13,380 nucleotides of DNA, from assembly GCA_964453665.1 (NCBI GenBank), contig CAYVQT010000076.1:1-13380 (forward strand). Direction: 5' to 3'. The DNA comes from DAOUTY01 sp964453665 (lineage in GTDB: Bacteria > Chloroflexota > Dehalococcoidia > SZUA-161). A program made the translations under genes and the position numbers. Shown here one piece after another: positions 6,384-13,380 of the stretch; positions within the stretch are counted from its first letter, which is position 1; the number at the start of each line of letters is the position of its first letter. The notes beneath the pieces were generated by a model that made no database searches, was not told the DNA's origin, and saw only the letters and a program-made list of their open reading frames with translations.

Positions 6384-7260
6384 CATAATAGCGCTGGCCT
6401 TAGCTCTCGTAGTTATAATATCGCTTGTCAGCATCTGGTTTTATCCCTCAATACAGGACTTCATGCGTACCAATCCCTTCTGGAACGGGATCAAAGACTT
6501 CTCCGATGAATTCGATGCCACTTGGACAGAGTCTTTGTTAGACTCAACTCAGAATCCCGAAAGCACGACATTGATTATTATCCCTTATTCAATATATAAG
6601 CAAGATGATCTGCAAGAGATTAACAGATTCGTGCGAGAGGGCGGCGTATTACTGCTGCTCGATGACTATGGCTATGGCAATACCCTGCTGGAACAGTTTG
6701 GGTTAGAAGCGAGATTCAGTGGAAATCCTATGGTCGACCCATTATTCTGCTACAAGAATGAATGGCTGCCCCGGATAACCGATTTTCACCCTGAAGTAAC
6801 GCAGGCCGGAATAGAATCAGTGGTCCTGAACCATGGCACCGCGCTACTAGAAGTGGATTCAACCCAGGTCCTGGCTATGTCTTCAGAGTCGAGCTATCTG
6901 GACCTGAACGGGAATACTATCCTTGACGATGGAGAGCCACAAGGCCCTTTCCCCGTGGCAACTGTGTCGATTCTGGGCGACGGTACTGTCCTGCTACTCT
7001 CCGACCCCAGTATACTGATAAACAGTATGGTAGGCAGAGATAATAATCACAACTTCCTGGATTATATAATAATGCAGTATGGGCAGGACCGTGAGCTTCT
7101 GATGGACATATCTCATCTACCCAAGTCTCCGTTGGATGACTCTAAATCAACGTTGACCCAAACCAGAGAACGGATAGCACATCCCTATTCCGTAGTAGTT
7201 GTAATGGGAATAGTTGTATCGCTGTTTCTAAGACCATGGCAGAGAGAGGAGGCAAGTTGA
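6370..7260 (+). CDS. DUF4350-family membrane-anchored protein
   Basis: A 296-residue protein with a membrane helix at each end: residues about 5-27 (IIALALALVVIISLVSIWFY) and 275-289 (SVVVVMGIVVSLFL). Between them is a Rossmann-like domain. STTLIIIPYSIYKQDDLQEI and FVREGGVLLLLDDYGYGNTL match the core of DUF4350, a GATase1-like fold of unknown activity commonly encoded beside DUF58 and MoxR. A later LGDGTVLLLSDPSILINSM strand-loop is also typical. DLNGNTILDDGEPQGPFPV resembles a calcium-loop-like segment. ATG 6370 was chosen; GGAGG at 6353-6357 lies 12 bases upstream, a slightly long spacing. The gene overlaps the preceding one by 14 bases and the MoxR gene by 4. It is probably a membrane component of the MoxR-dependent assembly. 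Confidence 0.82.
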   Translation: MTMRSIIALALALVVIISLVSIWFYPSIQDFMRTNPFWNGIKDFSDEFDATWTESLLDSTQNPESTTLIIIPYSIYKQDDLQEINRFVREGGVLLLLDDYGYGNTLLEQFGLEARFSGNPMVDPLFCYKNEWLPRITDFHPEVTQAGIESVVLNHGTALLEVDSTQVLAMSSESSYLDLNGNTILDDGEPQGPFPVATVSILGDGTVLLLSDPSILINSMVGRDNNHNFLDYIIMQYGQDRELLMDISHLPKSPLDDSKSTLTQTRERIAHPYSVVVVMGIVVSLFLRPWQREEAS

Positions 7261-8204
7261 GCAAAGAAAACAACATTATTCAATTGCCACACAGGATTCG
7301 TGAAGAACTATCCAAGGTAATCATAGGTAAGGATGAGGTTAAGCGAACCTTGATCCTGGCGCTGATCTCCGGCGGACACGTCCTTATCGAAGGTCTGCCC
7401 GGTACAGCTAAAACCAAGCTGGCTTGTACCATCGCCCAGATAACCGGCTGTGAGTTTAAGAGAATCCAGTTCACCCCAGACATGATGCCAGCTGACATAA
7501 CCGGCTTCTTCTTATATTCTCCCACCAATCAACCCAGATTCATACAAGGTCCAATATTCGCCAATGTCGTTCTGGCCGACGAGCTTAACCGGACCTCACC
7601 GAGAACCCAGGCAGCTCTACTAGAAGCAATGCAAGAACATCAGGTCACCATAGAGAGGAATACCTATGAGCTACCCAGACCGTTTATGGTGATTGCCACG
7701 CAGGTTGCGTCCGGAGCAGAGGGAACCTATCCCCTGAGCGACGTACAGGTGGACCGGTTTATCCTGAAAGCCAGCACCCAACATGCCTCTACGGCAGAAG
7801 AAAGGCAAATAGTAGCCAACATTGACTACCTGGACAATCCAGATATCAATGCAGTAGCTAATGCCGAAAACATAGTTAAACTGCAAAAGGAGGTAAAAGG
7901 TATTTTTGTATCGGAGGCAATTATTGAATATATCGTCTCCTTAATCGATAGGCTTCGCCAACACCCCGACATACTCTCGCCCCCAAGCAGTAGAGCAGGA
8001 ATTGCGCTCTTTAAATGTACTCGGGCACTGGCTATGCTCGAAGGTCGCGATTTCGTAATCCCTGACGATGTGAAACAACTTGCCGTACCTGCCATGGAAC
8101 ACAGGATTATTATTAAGCCGGAAGCTGAGATGGATGATATACGCCCTAAAGACATCATTAACACAGTAATGGAGCAAGTATCAGTCCCCAAGATAGCGGT
8201 ATGA
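7257..8204 (+). CDS. MoxR-type AAA+ ATPase
   Basis: A 315-residue cytoplasmic AAA+ ATPase of the MoxR group; members act as chaperones that activate or assemble partner proteins. From TTG 7257 as residue 1, Walker A is GLPGTAKT (46-53), Walker B is VVLADELNRT (104-113), sensor 1 lies in PFMVIATQ (142-149), and EGTYPLSDVQVDRF (155-168) is the usual block that follows. The family's common ATQNP is ATQVA here. SPPSSRAG near residue 243 provides the sensor-2-region arginine. Start: TTG 7257 is preceded by AGGAGG (7247-7252) and its TTGA overlaps the DUF4350 stop; the upstream in-frame ATG 7236 would place that site inside the gene. The end overlaps the DUF58 start as ATGA. MoxR beside DUF58 is the standard pair. 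Confidence 0.95.
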   Translation: MSKENNIIQLPHRIREELSKVIIGKDEVKRTLILALISGGHVLIEGLPGTAKTKLACTIAQITGCEFKRIQFTPDMMPADITGFFLYSPTNQPRFIQGPIFANVVLADELNRTSPRTQAALLEAMQEHQVTIERNTYELPRPFMVIATQVASGAEGTYPLSDVQVDRFILKASTQHASTAEERQIVANIDYLDNPDINAVANAENIVKLQKEVKGIFVSEAIIEYIVSLIDRLRQHPDILSPPSSRAGIALFKCTRALAMLEGRDFVIPDDVKQLAVPAMEHRIIIKPEAEMDDIRPKDIINTVMEQVSVPKIAV

Positions 8205-9874
8205 TAGGCTTGAAAAGGTCCGGCATCCGGCTACTGATTAAAATCTATGTAGCGCTCAGCCTCGTTGCAGGTGTTGTTTTCTCGCCGCTGGAATTTTCCT
8301 TTGTCCCATCTTTGTTTCTGGCTATATTCCTTTATTCCTGGTTTCGACCTCCCCGCCCCCTGGCCGCCTTCACCCTGAATTTGTACCTGTTTATAGCCTT
8401 GCCTCTAATCTACGAATCCATCGTAGTCGCGGAATTATCGCCATTCTTCTCTCTACCCATTCTAGCCCTGCTGGACTTAGACCTCGAACGCCTGGCATCC
8501 ACCTATCATTTCGAGGATTCAAGATTCAAGCGACAGCCCAGCAAACTCCTTGTAAGTCTGGCTCTCGTAGTTGTTATCTCACTTGCCATCGCCGTCTTCC
8601 TGGGAAAATATAACCTGCTAATTGCCTGTGCCTTTCTGGCTGGTTATCTGCTCTTTCTTATCATCCGCCTCCTGGCAGCTATTCCACAATCACCCATCGA
8701 TGTTGATAAAGCCCAGTACAAAGTAATTGCCGGTCACAACATCAGTTTTACAGTGCCTCTCTTGAACAGGTTAAAGCTGGGAGGTTGGCTATACCTTGCT
8801 ACACCGCATGAATTTATCAAGCTGAAGCACCACAGATTTCCACTGAACCAAGACATAATCGAACTTCATGTCTCTCTCACCCCACCTCTCGCCGGACCAT
8901 CGACAGTCAATGTAACTGCCTTTGTTCTGGATCGATGCGGATTGATACAAACCAAATTTCCTCTGGAACTGGCTGAACTTCTTGTAATCCCCAGAGCCAA
9001 ATATGCCGCCTGGCTGGCGAGGAGATATCTCGAGACAACCAGGGCAGGACTAGTTACTCCAATGGCATCCGGCACAACTGTTTTCCGGCGATCTACAGGG
9101 TCTAGAAGTGGCGCAGAGTACTATGCAAACAGGTTTTATCAGCCAGGTGATAGCTTACGCAGCATTAGCTGGAAACACTCACTGAAACTGAATGAGATCG
9201 TAGTGAAGGAGTTTGATTCCCCCCAAGCCTCCTCTGCGGCACTACTTATAAATCTGACAGTAGCTAACGCGGATGAGGCCGATCGATTGGTCTACACCTG
9301 GTTAATCACCTCTATAACGTTGGCCCGAGAGGGCATTCCCACTATGCTTGCCGTATATAACCACGAGGATGTTTTAACGGTAACCGGATTTCTCGATTCC
9401 AGACAGGTAGTGCTCAGGTCACTAATGCTATCCAGAGAAGTAGTTATTTGGGCACAACCTCAGAAATACCTTAAGCCACCCGATCCTCTAAGGATAAGAG
9501 CGGATATCAGCAGGCTCAGGATGGCAAACATGGACTCAGTGACTAAGCTCATAGAGTTGCTCGACATGGAGTACAAGGCCCTATGTGATTACGCAGCTTC
9601 TAACCCCGCCACTAAAGCAGTGAACGCAGTGCTGGCTAAAAGCAGCAGTCGTGCTACGTTTGCCTTCATATCCGCTGAAAATCACGATGTGGAAGCATTG
9701 CAGATGGCCAAATACAGACTAAAGACTCGCAATCTTCGCTTCACTGAGATATCCCTAGACGGAAATGCCACGAAGGCGGATAAAACGCCCGGTACCCAAA
9801 TTTCCGATAACGCTTCTGAGTTACCACGGCCCTTGAAATCCACCGATGCCAGCATATCGTTTAAGCCTGCTTGA
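8201..9874 (+). CDS. DUF58 domain protein with long N-terminal membrane region
   Basis: A 557-residue protein, longer than many DUF58 proteins. Several membrane segments lie within about residues 8-165, including LIKIYVALSLVAGVVFSPL, LAAFTLNLYLFIALPLIYES, LLVSLALVVVISLAIAVFLG and LLIACAFLAGYLLFLIIRLL. A beta-rich region spans about 170-265. The DUF58 core is at about 295-345: SGAEYYANRFYQPGD, then LRSISWKHSLKLNEIVVKEF, with the hallmark GD-R-I-W-K pattern. The remaining C-terminal part resembles a degenerate VWA-like fold (SAALLINLTVANADEADRLV), but I see no DxSxS metal site. The ATG start sits inside the MoxR stop (ATGA). It is the last gene of the operon and the likely direct partner of MoxR. 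The role is inferred from the family: envelope protein assembly or maturation. Confidence 0.9.
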   Translation: MIGLKRSGIRLLIKIYVALSLVAGVVFSPLEFSFVPSLFLAIFLYSWFRPPRPLAAFTLNLYLFIALPLIYESIVVAELSPFFSLPILALLDLDLERLASTYHFEDSRFKRQPSKLLVSLALVVVISLAIAVFLGKYNLLIACAFLAGYLLFLIIRLLAAIPQSPIDVDKAQYKVIAGHNISFTVPLLNRLKLGGWLYLATPHEFIKLKHHRFPLNQDIIELHVSLTPPLAGPSTVNVTAFVLDRCGLIQTKFPLELAELLVIPRAKYAAWLARRYLETTRAGLVTPMASGTTVFRRSTGSRSGAEYYANRFYQPGDSLRSISWKHSLKLNEIVVKEFDSPQASSAALLINLTVANADEADRLVYTWLITSITLAREGIPTMLAVYNHEDVLTVTGFLDSRQVVLRSLMLSREVVIWAQPQKYLKPPDPLRIRADISRLRMANMDSVTKLIELLDMEYKALCDYAASNPATKAVNAVLAKSSSRATFAFISAENHDVEALQMAKYRLKTRNLRFTEISLDGNATKADKTPGTQISDNASELPRPLKSTDASISFKPA

Positions 9875-9886
9875 GCAGATATGCAG

Positions 9887-9932
9887 CCCGTAATTAACCA
9901 CGGGAATAAGAAACGTCCGCATACTGCGGCGT
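9887..9932 (+). terminator. Two tandem hairpins after the DUF58 gene (possible terminator, no T-run)
   Basis: Hairpin 1 is CCCGT (9887-9891) with ACGGG (9900-9904). Hairpin 2 is ACG-T-CCGCA (9913-9921), a 3-base loop, then TGCGGCGT (9925-9932), eight pairs with one bulged T. Neither is followed by a run of T, so intrinsic termination is uncertain. They lie 13 to 58 bases after the operon's last stop and just before promoter C, where a transcript end would be expected. Confidence 0.4.
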
Positions 9933-9972
9933 ATCGTGAGCACTTAAATACTAGCTGTACATTCCTGCATAA

Positions 9973-10049
9973 TTGTAATCTGTTTGTAAGCCTTTTGTAA
10001 TTCCCTTTTTACATCCTTAATCCCCCTCTTAATCCCGTGTTCCTACAAT
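9973..10049 (+). promoter_or_regulatory. Pho-box-like promoter C, upstream of the nucleotide-sugar dehydrogenase
   Basis: Three near-identical 7-mers start at 9973 (TTGTAAT), 9984 (TTGTAAG) and 9995 (TTGTAAT), each 11 bases apart. Promoter-proximal copies are weaker: CCTTAAT at 10015 and TCTTAAT at 10027, 12 bases apart. TACAAT at 10044-10049 begins 17 bases after the start of the last copy, as in promoters A and B. From 9995 to 10027 is 32 bases rather than 33, so the proximal half is shifted by one base. Transcription would start near 10056, leaving a leader of about 155 bases. Confidence 0.72.
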
Positions 10050-10064
10050 TGCATTCGACAGGAT

Positions 10065-10134
10065 AAGCCGTCATTTCTACTATGGCGAGATGTTTCAACT
10101 TGAAGGACAAGGTGCCTTGGAAATGACACGGCTT
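10065..10134 (+). other. Long stem-loop in the 5' leader of the dehydrogenase gene
   Basis: AAGCCGTCATTTC (10065-10077) is complementary to GAAATGACACGGCTT (10120-10134), 13 pairs with a 2-base bulge. An internal CAAG-GTGC-CTTG hairpin lies at about 10108-10119. The structure begins a few bases after the predicted transcription start. It matches no riboswitch class that I recognise. It may be a leader stabiliser or control element, or chance. Confidence 0.4.
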
Positions 10135-10211
10135 TCTCATAAAGACATGCTACGTCGTTTTCCACGAGATCTCAAACACTGTTGATAACATTTATTGGGG
10201 GAGTAACCAAA

Positions 10212-11582
10212 TTGTGCGCGCAGAAAAAACAGAATTCACCGGTTCTTGATCACCAGGTGGATGGCGACATTATCTGCAACAATCGCCAGCCACAGATAAG
10301 CATCCGAATTACGGACAAGTCAAAGCTAAACGAAGCTGTAGTTTCCGTCGTCGGATTGGGCTATGTAGGATGGCCTTTAGCTACGGCATTTTCCAGAAAT
10401 CTGAGTGTGGTCGGCTTCGATATTAATTCTTCCAAGATTAATGAATTATACCAACATAACCACAACCAGAGCCTTATTCTTACTGATAATCCCGAAGAGC
10501 TGGGCACGGCCGATTTCATTATTATCGCTGTCCCAACCCCGGTTACGAAATCCAAAGAACCTGACCTATCATTCGTTAAAAAAGCTGCCGAAATCGTAGG
10601 GCGAAGGCTAAAGATAAACAGCACAGTTATTCTGGAATCCACTGTTTATCCCGGTGTAACCGAAGAGGTTGTGAAACCGATCCTCGAGGAAGAGTCGGGT
10701 CTTGTATGCGGCGTGGACTTCAAGATCGCCTATTCACCGGAAAGAATAAATCCCGGTGACGAAGAGCACGCCATAAGCAGAATAACCAAAGTGGTTGCAG
10801 GAATGGATGAGGCGACCACAGATCTCGTGGCCGAGCTCTATCTAAGAATAACCCCCCACGTCTTCAAAGCCAGGGACATAAGGACAGCTGAAGCAGCCAA
10901 GGTAATAGAGAATATACAGCGTGATCTTAATATCGCACTGATGAACGAACTGGCTGTAATCTTTGAGAAAGCCAACCTGAGCACAAAAGATGTCCTCAAC
11001 GCAGCAGCGACCAAATGGAATTTTCATCGTTATTCCCCAGGACTCGTCGGCGGTCACTGCATCCCTATTGACCCCTACTATATGGTCTTCAAAGCAAAGG
11101 AGCTTGGCTACCAGCCTGAGGTAATCCTGGCAGGCAGGGCCATTAATGACCATATGTCCAAACACGTGGCTGAGATGACTATCAAGGCGCTGAACAATGT
11201 TGGCAAGGTAATAAAAGGCTCCAAGGTTCTCATAATGGGACTTGCTTACAAGGAGGACGTCGCCGATGTCAGGGAAACGCCAGTGAAAGAGATCATAAAG
11301 GAGCTCGAAGGGTATAAGGTGGAAATGGTCGCCTTTGACCCTCTGCTTAACATCGATTATTTCCAGGATCAATTCAAGATAAAATTACTGCGCAATCTTG
11401 AGGAAGTAAGGAGTATAAAAGTAGACTGCATCATTCTTACAACCCCTCACTCCATGTTTCGTAAACTTAGTCTTGAAGACCTCAGGGGACTGCAGAATGG
11501 AAACCCTATCCTGGTTGATGTCCGTGGAATATTCGATATAGAGCAAGCAGAACAAGCAGGATTTCAGTATATAACTTTATAG
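10212..11582 (+). CDS. Nucleotide-sugar dehydrogenase, TviB/WbpO type (UDP-N-acetylhexosamine 6-dehydrogenase)
   Basis: Oxidises a UDP-N-acetyl-hexosamine to its uronic acid with two NAD+, making a precursor for capsule, O-antigen or S-layer glycans; cytoplasmic. From TTG 10212 there are 456 residues. The N-terminal Rossmann motif is VVSVVGLGYVGWPLA (GLGYVG at 48-53), after about 40 poorly conserved residues. ESTVYPGVTEEVV and SPERINPGDEEH follow, then AKVIENIQRDLNIALMNELA, which is close to the TviB/WbpO pattern rather than UDP-glucose dehydrogenase. The catalytic cysteine is Cys283 in GLVGGHCIPIDPYYM. The C-terminal domain has LIMGLAYKEDVADVRETPV. The start was chosen because GGGGGAG (10197-10203) lies 8 bases upstream; TTG 10182 has no such site. 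The precise substrate is not determined. It is a single-gene unit under promoter C. Confidence 0.92.
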   Translation: MCAQKKQNSPVLDHQVDGDIICNNRQPQISIRITDKSKLNEAVVSVVGLGYVGWPLATAFSRNLSVVGFDINSSKINELYQHNHNQSLILTDNPEELGTADFIIIAVPTPVTKSKEPDLSFVKKAAEIVGRRLKINSTVILESTVYPGVTEEVVKPILEEESGLVCGVDFKIAYSPERINPGDEEHAISRITKVVAGMDEATTDLVAELYLRITPHVFKARDIRTAEAAKVIENIQRDLNIALMNELAVIFEKANLSTKDVLNAAATKWNFHRYSPGLVGGHCIPIDPYYMVFKAKELGYQPEVILAGRAINDHMSKHVAEMTIKALNNVGKVIKGSKVLIMGLAYKEDVADVRETPVKEIIKELEGYKVEMVAFDPLLNIDYFQDQFKIKLLRNLEEVRSIKVDCIILTTPHSMFRKLSLEDLRGLQNGNPILVDVRGIFDIEQAEQAGFQYITL

Positions 11583-11608
11583 CATTTACATCGATTGTGG
11601 CTTTTTTT
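11581..11608 (+). terminator. Weak candidate intrinsic terminator of the dehydrogenase gene
   Basis: Seven T's (11602-11608) follow directly after a poor stem: AGC/GCT outside and ACA (11588-11590) with TGT (11596-11598) inside, with mismatches between. The T-run and its position at the stop codon favour a terminator; the weak stem argues against it. Confidence 0.35.
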
Positions 11609-11781
11609 AAACACAAGCAACTGGTGCGTTACTGAAGAAATGAGCATTAATTTATTTCGTATGGGGAGACACTTCACTACTATATAACAGTTAAAGAGAT
11701 TAAAACCCCGATATTCCCGGTAATAGTACAATGCCCCCGACGGCCTCATCTTATCCCCATCAAAGAAAATCTGTTCTTCTT

Positions 11782-13254
11782 CTACGGCAACACGTACACA
11801 TTATTCGTAACCTCCACGAGATCAGGGTTAACACAGGGCCACCTGTTGTAGATGATGGAAATATTCTCCCTATTCAGAAAAGTAGTATCATTGCAGCCAC
11901 CTCTAAGGAATACCCATGTTTCTAAATCTTCATCTTCAGGTGCCAGAAGTATCCTACTATGAACATCCTTCAACGTAAGCGCAATGAAGGCTGTGGCCTT
12001 CCACGGATCCAGTATTGCCTTCTGATATCCATCTACCAGGTTATCTCCGATCCAGACAAAGGCTCTATAGTCATGCTCGTCAATCATGTGATAGAAACGG
12101 GTATTCTCCCGTGCTGGTATAGCTACCACCAAGATGGTGACAACAAGAGCGCAGCATAACCATTTACCTATGTTCTGTGTGACGAAAGGCGCTGCCAGTC
12201 TCCGGGGTAACCTCAGCGTCCTGATACCCCTCAAACCTGCTCCCCCAATGATGCTCATCATAAGCAGCATATATAACATCCCACGCAGATACATTATCTG
12301 GTGTCCGTAGCCAAAGGCATAGTAAATAACAACCATAGCTGCGATAGTCAACAGGCCCAGAATCAAGCTGATGTTTTTCACTCCAGACCGTGTACCCAGT
12401 ATAAAGACCCCTAACACACACAGAATGGTAGGAACATAACCGTATGTGGACATAATTGGCGCCATATCATGATATGCAGGCAGAGGATCAGCGACAAAGA
12501 TCTGTGCTATTCCTTGAGTCATTACGAAATCATACGCAAAACAAAGGGCCACTAGAAATGGGGCAGCTATGCTAAGTAACAATCCAAAGCTGTGGCGGAA
12601 ATCCCCCTTCAGACTTAGCACGAGAAACGGGAGCAATATGATTATCATGGCAAGCGCTGACGGCGGGTGTATCCACAATAGAGCACAAGTTAAGACAAAC
12701 ATCAACACGTAGGACTGGATCGCCCTCAAGTTGAATGCCACAAACAACACAAGGGGAATGAAGAGCAGCCCTATGGACACCGGGACCAGGAAAGCGGGAC
12801 CCAGTATTCCAACTGTAGTCGGTATCAGAGCAGCAATGAAAGCTGCTTCGTAGCCAAAACCCTGCCTTCGCGCCAGACAGTATACAGACAGAACCGTTAT
12901 TACGAAGATGATGCTCGGTAAAAATTTGACAATATTCATCCAGGAAATACCCGTGACTTCGTACAACATCCCACAAAACATATGAAAGCCAACCTCGAAC
13001 TGGCCGAGGCTCAAGGCAGGTATGCCAGAAAAGGGGTCACTAACGTCCCTTATATGACCCGTCTCCAGTAGCAACTCCGAGTGTGTCATGTGTTGCCATT
13101 CATCGATATGCACCGGGTAGGAGTAACCCCTATTAGGTATCAAGGCCACGAAGAATGCCAACATGATAATAGCCAATAGCGCCAAACACCCTAATCTACG
13201 CCTGGCGGTGCTTTCAGCTATCAATGTATTTCTCCGGTGATACTTCCGGGGCAA
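11782..13254 (-). CDS. Polytopic membrane protein, GT-C/STT3-like glycosyltransferase candidate
   Basis: A 490-residue protein on the minus strand with about a dozen membrane helices, convergent with the dehydrogenase gene. After the first helix (LALLAIIMLAFFVALI) comes an outside loop with YPVHIDEWQHMTHSELLLET; an acidic pair (Asp51-Glu52) in this first loop is the usual catalytic or metal position of GT-C enzymes that use lipid-linked sugars. The C-terminal 110 residues form a soluble domain (YRAFVWIGDNLVDGY and following, then a Cys pair in GGCNDT and RWPCVN). The family is not certain; it could be another multi-spanning envelope protein. The open frame begins at TTG 13254. A second TTG at 13224 (MIAESTARRR) has GGAG 7 bases upstream and may be the true start. 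Stop is TAG at 11782-11784. No repeat-type promoter lies in the visible upstream part. Confidence 0.72.
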   Translation of the reverse strand: MPRKYHRRNTLIAESTARRRLGCLALLAIIMLAFFVALIPNRGYSYPVHIDEWQHMTHSELLLETGHIRDVSDPFSGIPALSLGQFEVGFHMFCGMLYEVTGISWMNIVKFLPSIIFVITVLSVYCLARRQGFGYEAAFIAALIPTTVGILGPAFLVPVSIGLLFIPLVLFVAFNLRAIQSYVLMFVLTCALLWIHPPSALAMIIILLPFLVLSLKGDFRHSFGLLLSIAAPFLVALCFAYDFVMTQGIAQIFVADPLPAYHDMAPIMSTYGYVPTILCVLGVFILGTRSGVKNISLILGLLTIAAMVVIYYAFGYGHQIMYLRGMLYMLLMMSIIGGAGLRGIRTLRLPRRLAAPFVTQNIGKWLCCALVVTILVVAIPARENTRFYHMIDEHDYRAFVWIGDNLVDGYQKAILDPWKATAFIALTLKDVHSRILLAPEDEDLETWVFLRGGCNDTTFLNRENISIIYNRWPCVNPDLVEVTNNVYVLP

Positions 13255-13334
13255 TATCGGAACTTCCGCATCAACTCACCCCAACAGTCAGACACGGTTA
13301 TCTTTAATTCCACTTATCCTTCTCCAATAAACTT

Positions 13335-13359
13335 CCCACGACCTTACGGTCGGGGTTTT
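13335..13359 (+). terminator. Hairpin followed by TTTT near the right edge
   Basis: CCC-A-CGACC (13335-13343), loop TTAC, GGTCGGGG (13348-13355): eight pairs with one bulged A, then TTTT at 13356-13359. As read on the plus strand it looks like an intrinsic terminator, yet no plus-strand gene ends here; the nearest gene runs the other way and starts about 80 bases to the left. It could be a folded element end or serve a gene beyond the window. Confidence 0.45.
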
Positions 13360-13380
13360 AGCCTATTTCAAACTTCGTTT

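Noticed and set aside
11700..11745. GC-rich palindromic-looking stretch downstream of the minus-strand gene as its terminator
   Set aside because: Only three consecutive pairs (CCG/CGG) form before the GGGGTTTT on the minus strand; too weak to call.

Overview
The window looks like a stretch of chromosome from an uncultured bacterium, most probably a member of the Chloroflexota (Dehalococcoidia-like). That placement is an inference from gene content: a DUF1616 membrane protein, a BldC/excisionase-type HTH protein, a MoxR/DUF58/DUF4350 cluster, and a large STT3-like polytopic membrane protein. No rRNA or marker gene confirms it. A run of exactly 100 Ns inside a tandem repeat shows the contig was scaffolded across a collapsed repeat.

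Layout, left to right. (1) Bases 1-969: the 3' part of a malic enzyme. (2) Bases 970-1599: a gene-poor stretch, then a small HTH regulator preceded by a perfect 10-bp inverted repeat. (3) Bases 1820-2860: a phased 11-bp repeat promoter followed by a DUF1616 membrane protein. (4) Bases 3052-9874: a second promoter of the same design, followed by six tightly packed genes. These are a small membrane-anchored protein, an 85-residue membrane protein, a secreted stalk-like protein (12-residue repeats, beta-sandwich region, one membrane segment, DUF4129-like tail, interrupted by the assembly gap), a DUF4350 protein, a MoxR AAA+ ATPase and a DUF58 protein. Several of these overlap by 4 to 14 bases. 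(5) Bases 9973-11582: a third promoter of the same design, followed by a TviB/WbpO-type nucleotide-sugar dehydrogenase. (6) Bases 11782-13254, minus strand and convergent: a polytopic GT-C-like membrane protein. A hairpin plus T-run lies at the right edge.

The main hidden structure is the set of three intergenic regions. Each has a TTGTAAT-like 7-mer repeated with an 11-bp period on one face of the DNA. The last copy in each starts exactly 17 bases before a TATAAT/TACAAT -10 box, so it takes the place of a -35 element. This is the layout of OmpR/PhoB-family response-regulator promoters such as the Pho box. It ties the DUF1616 gene, the MoxR-DUF58 operon and the sugar dehydrogenase into one putative regulon of envelope genes. 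The convergent membrane gene shows no such array. How the gene products work together is inference: a MoxR chaperone acting on membrane proteins with large extracytoplasmic domains, induced together with surface-glycan precursor synthesis.
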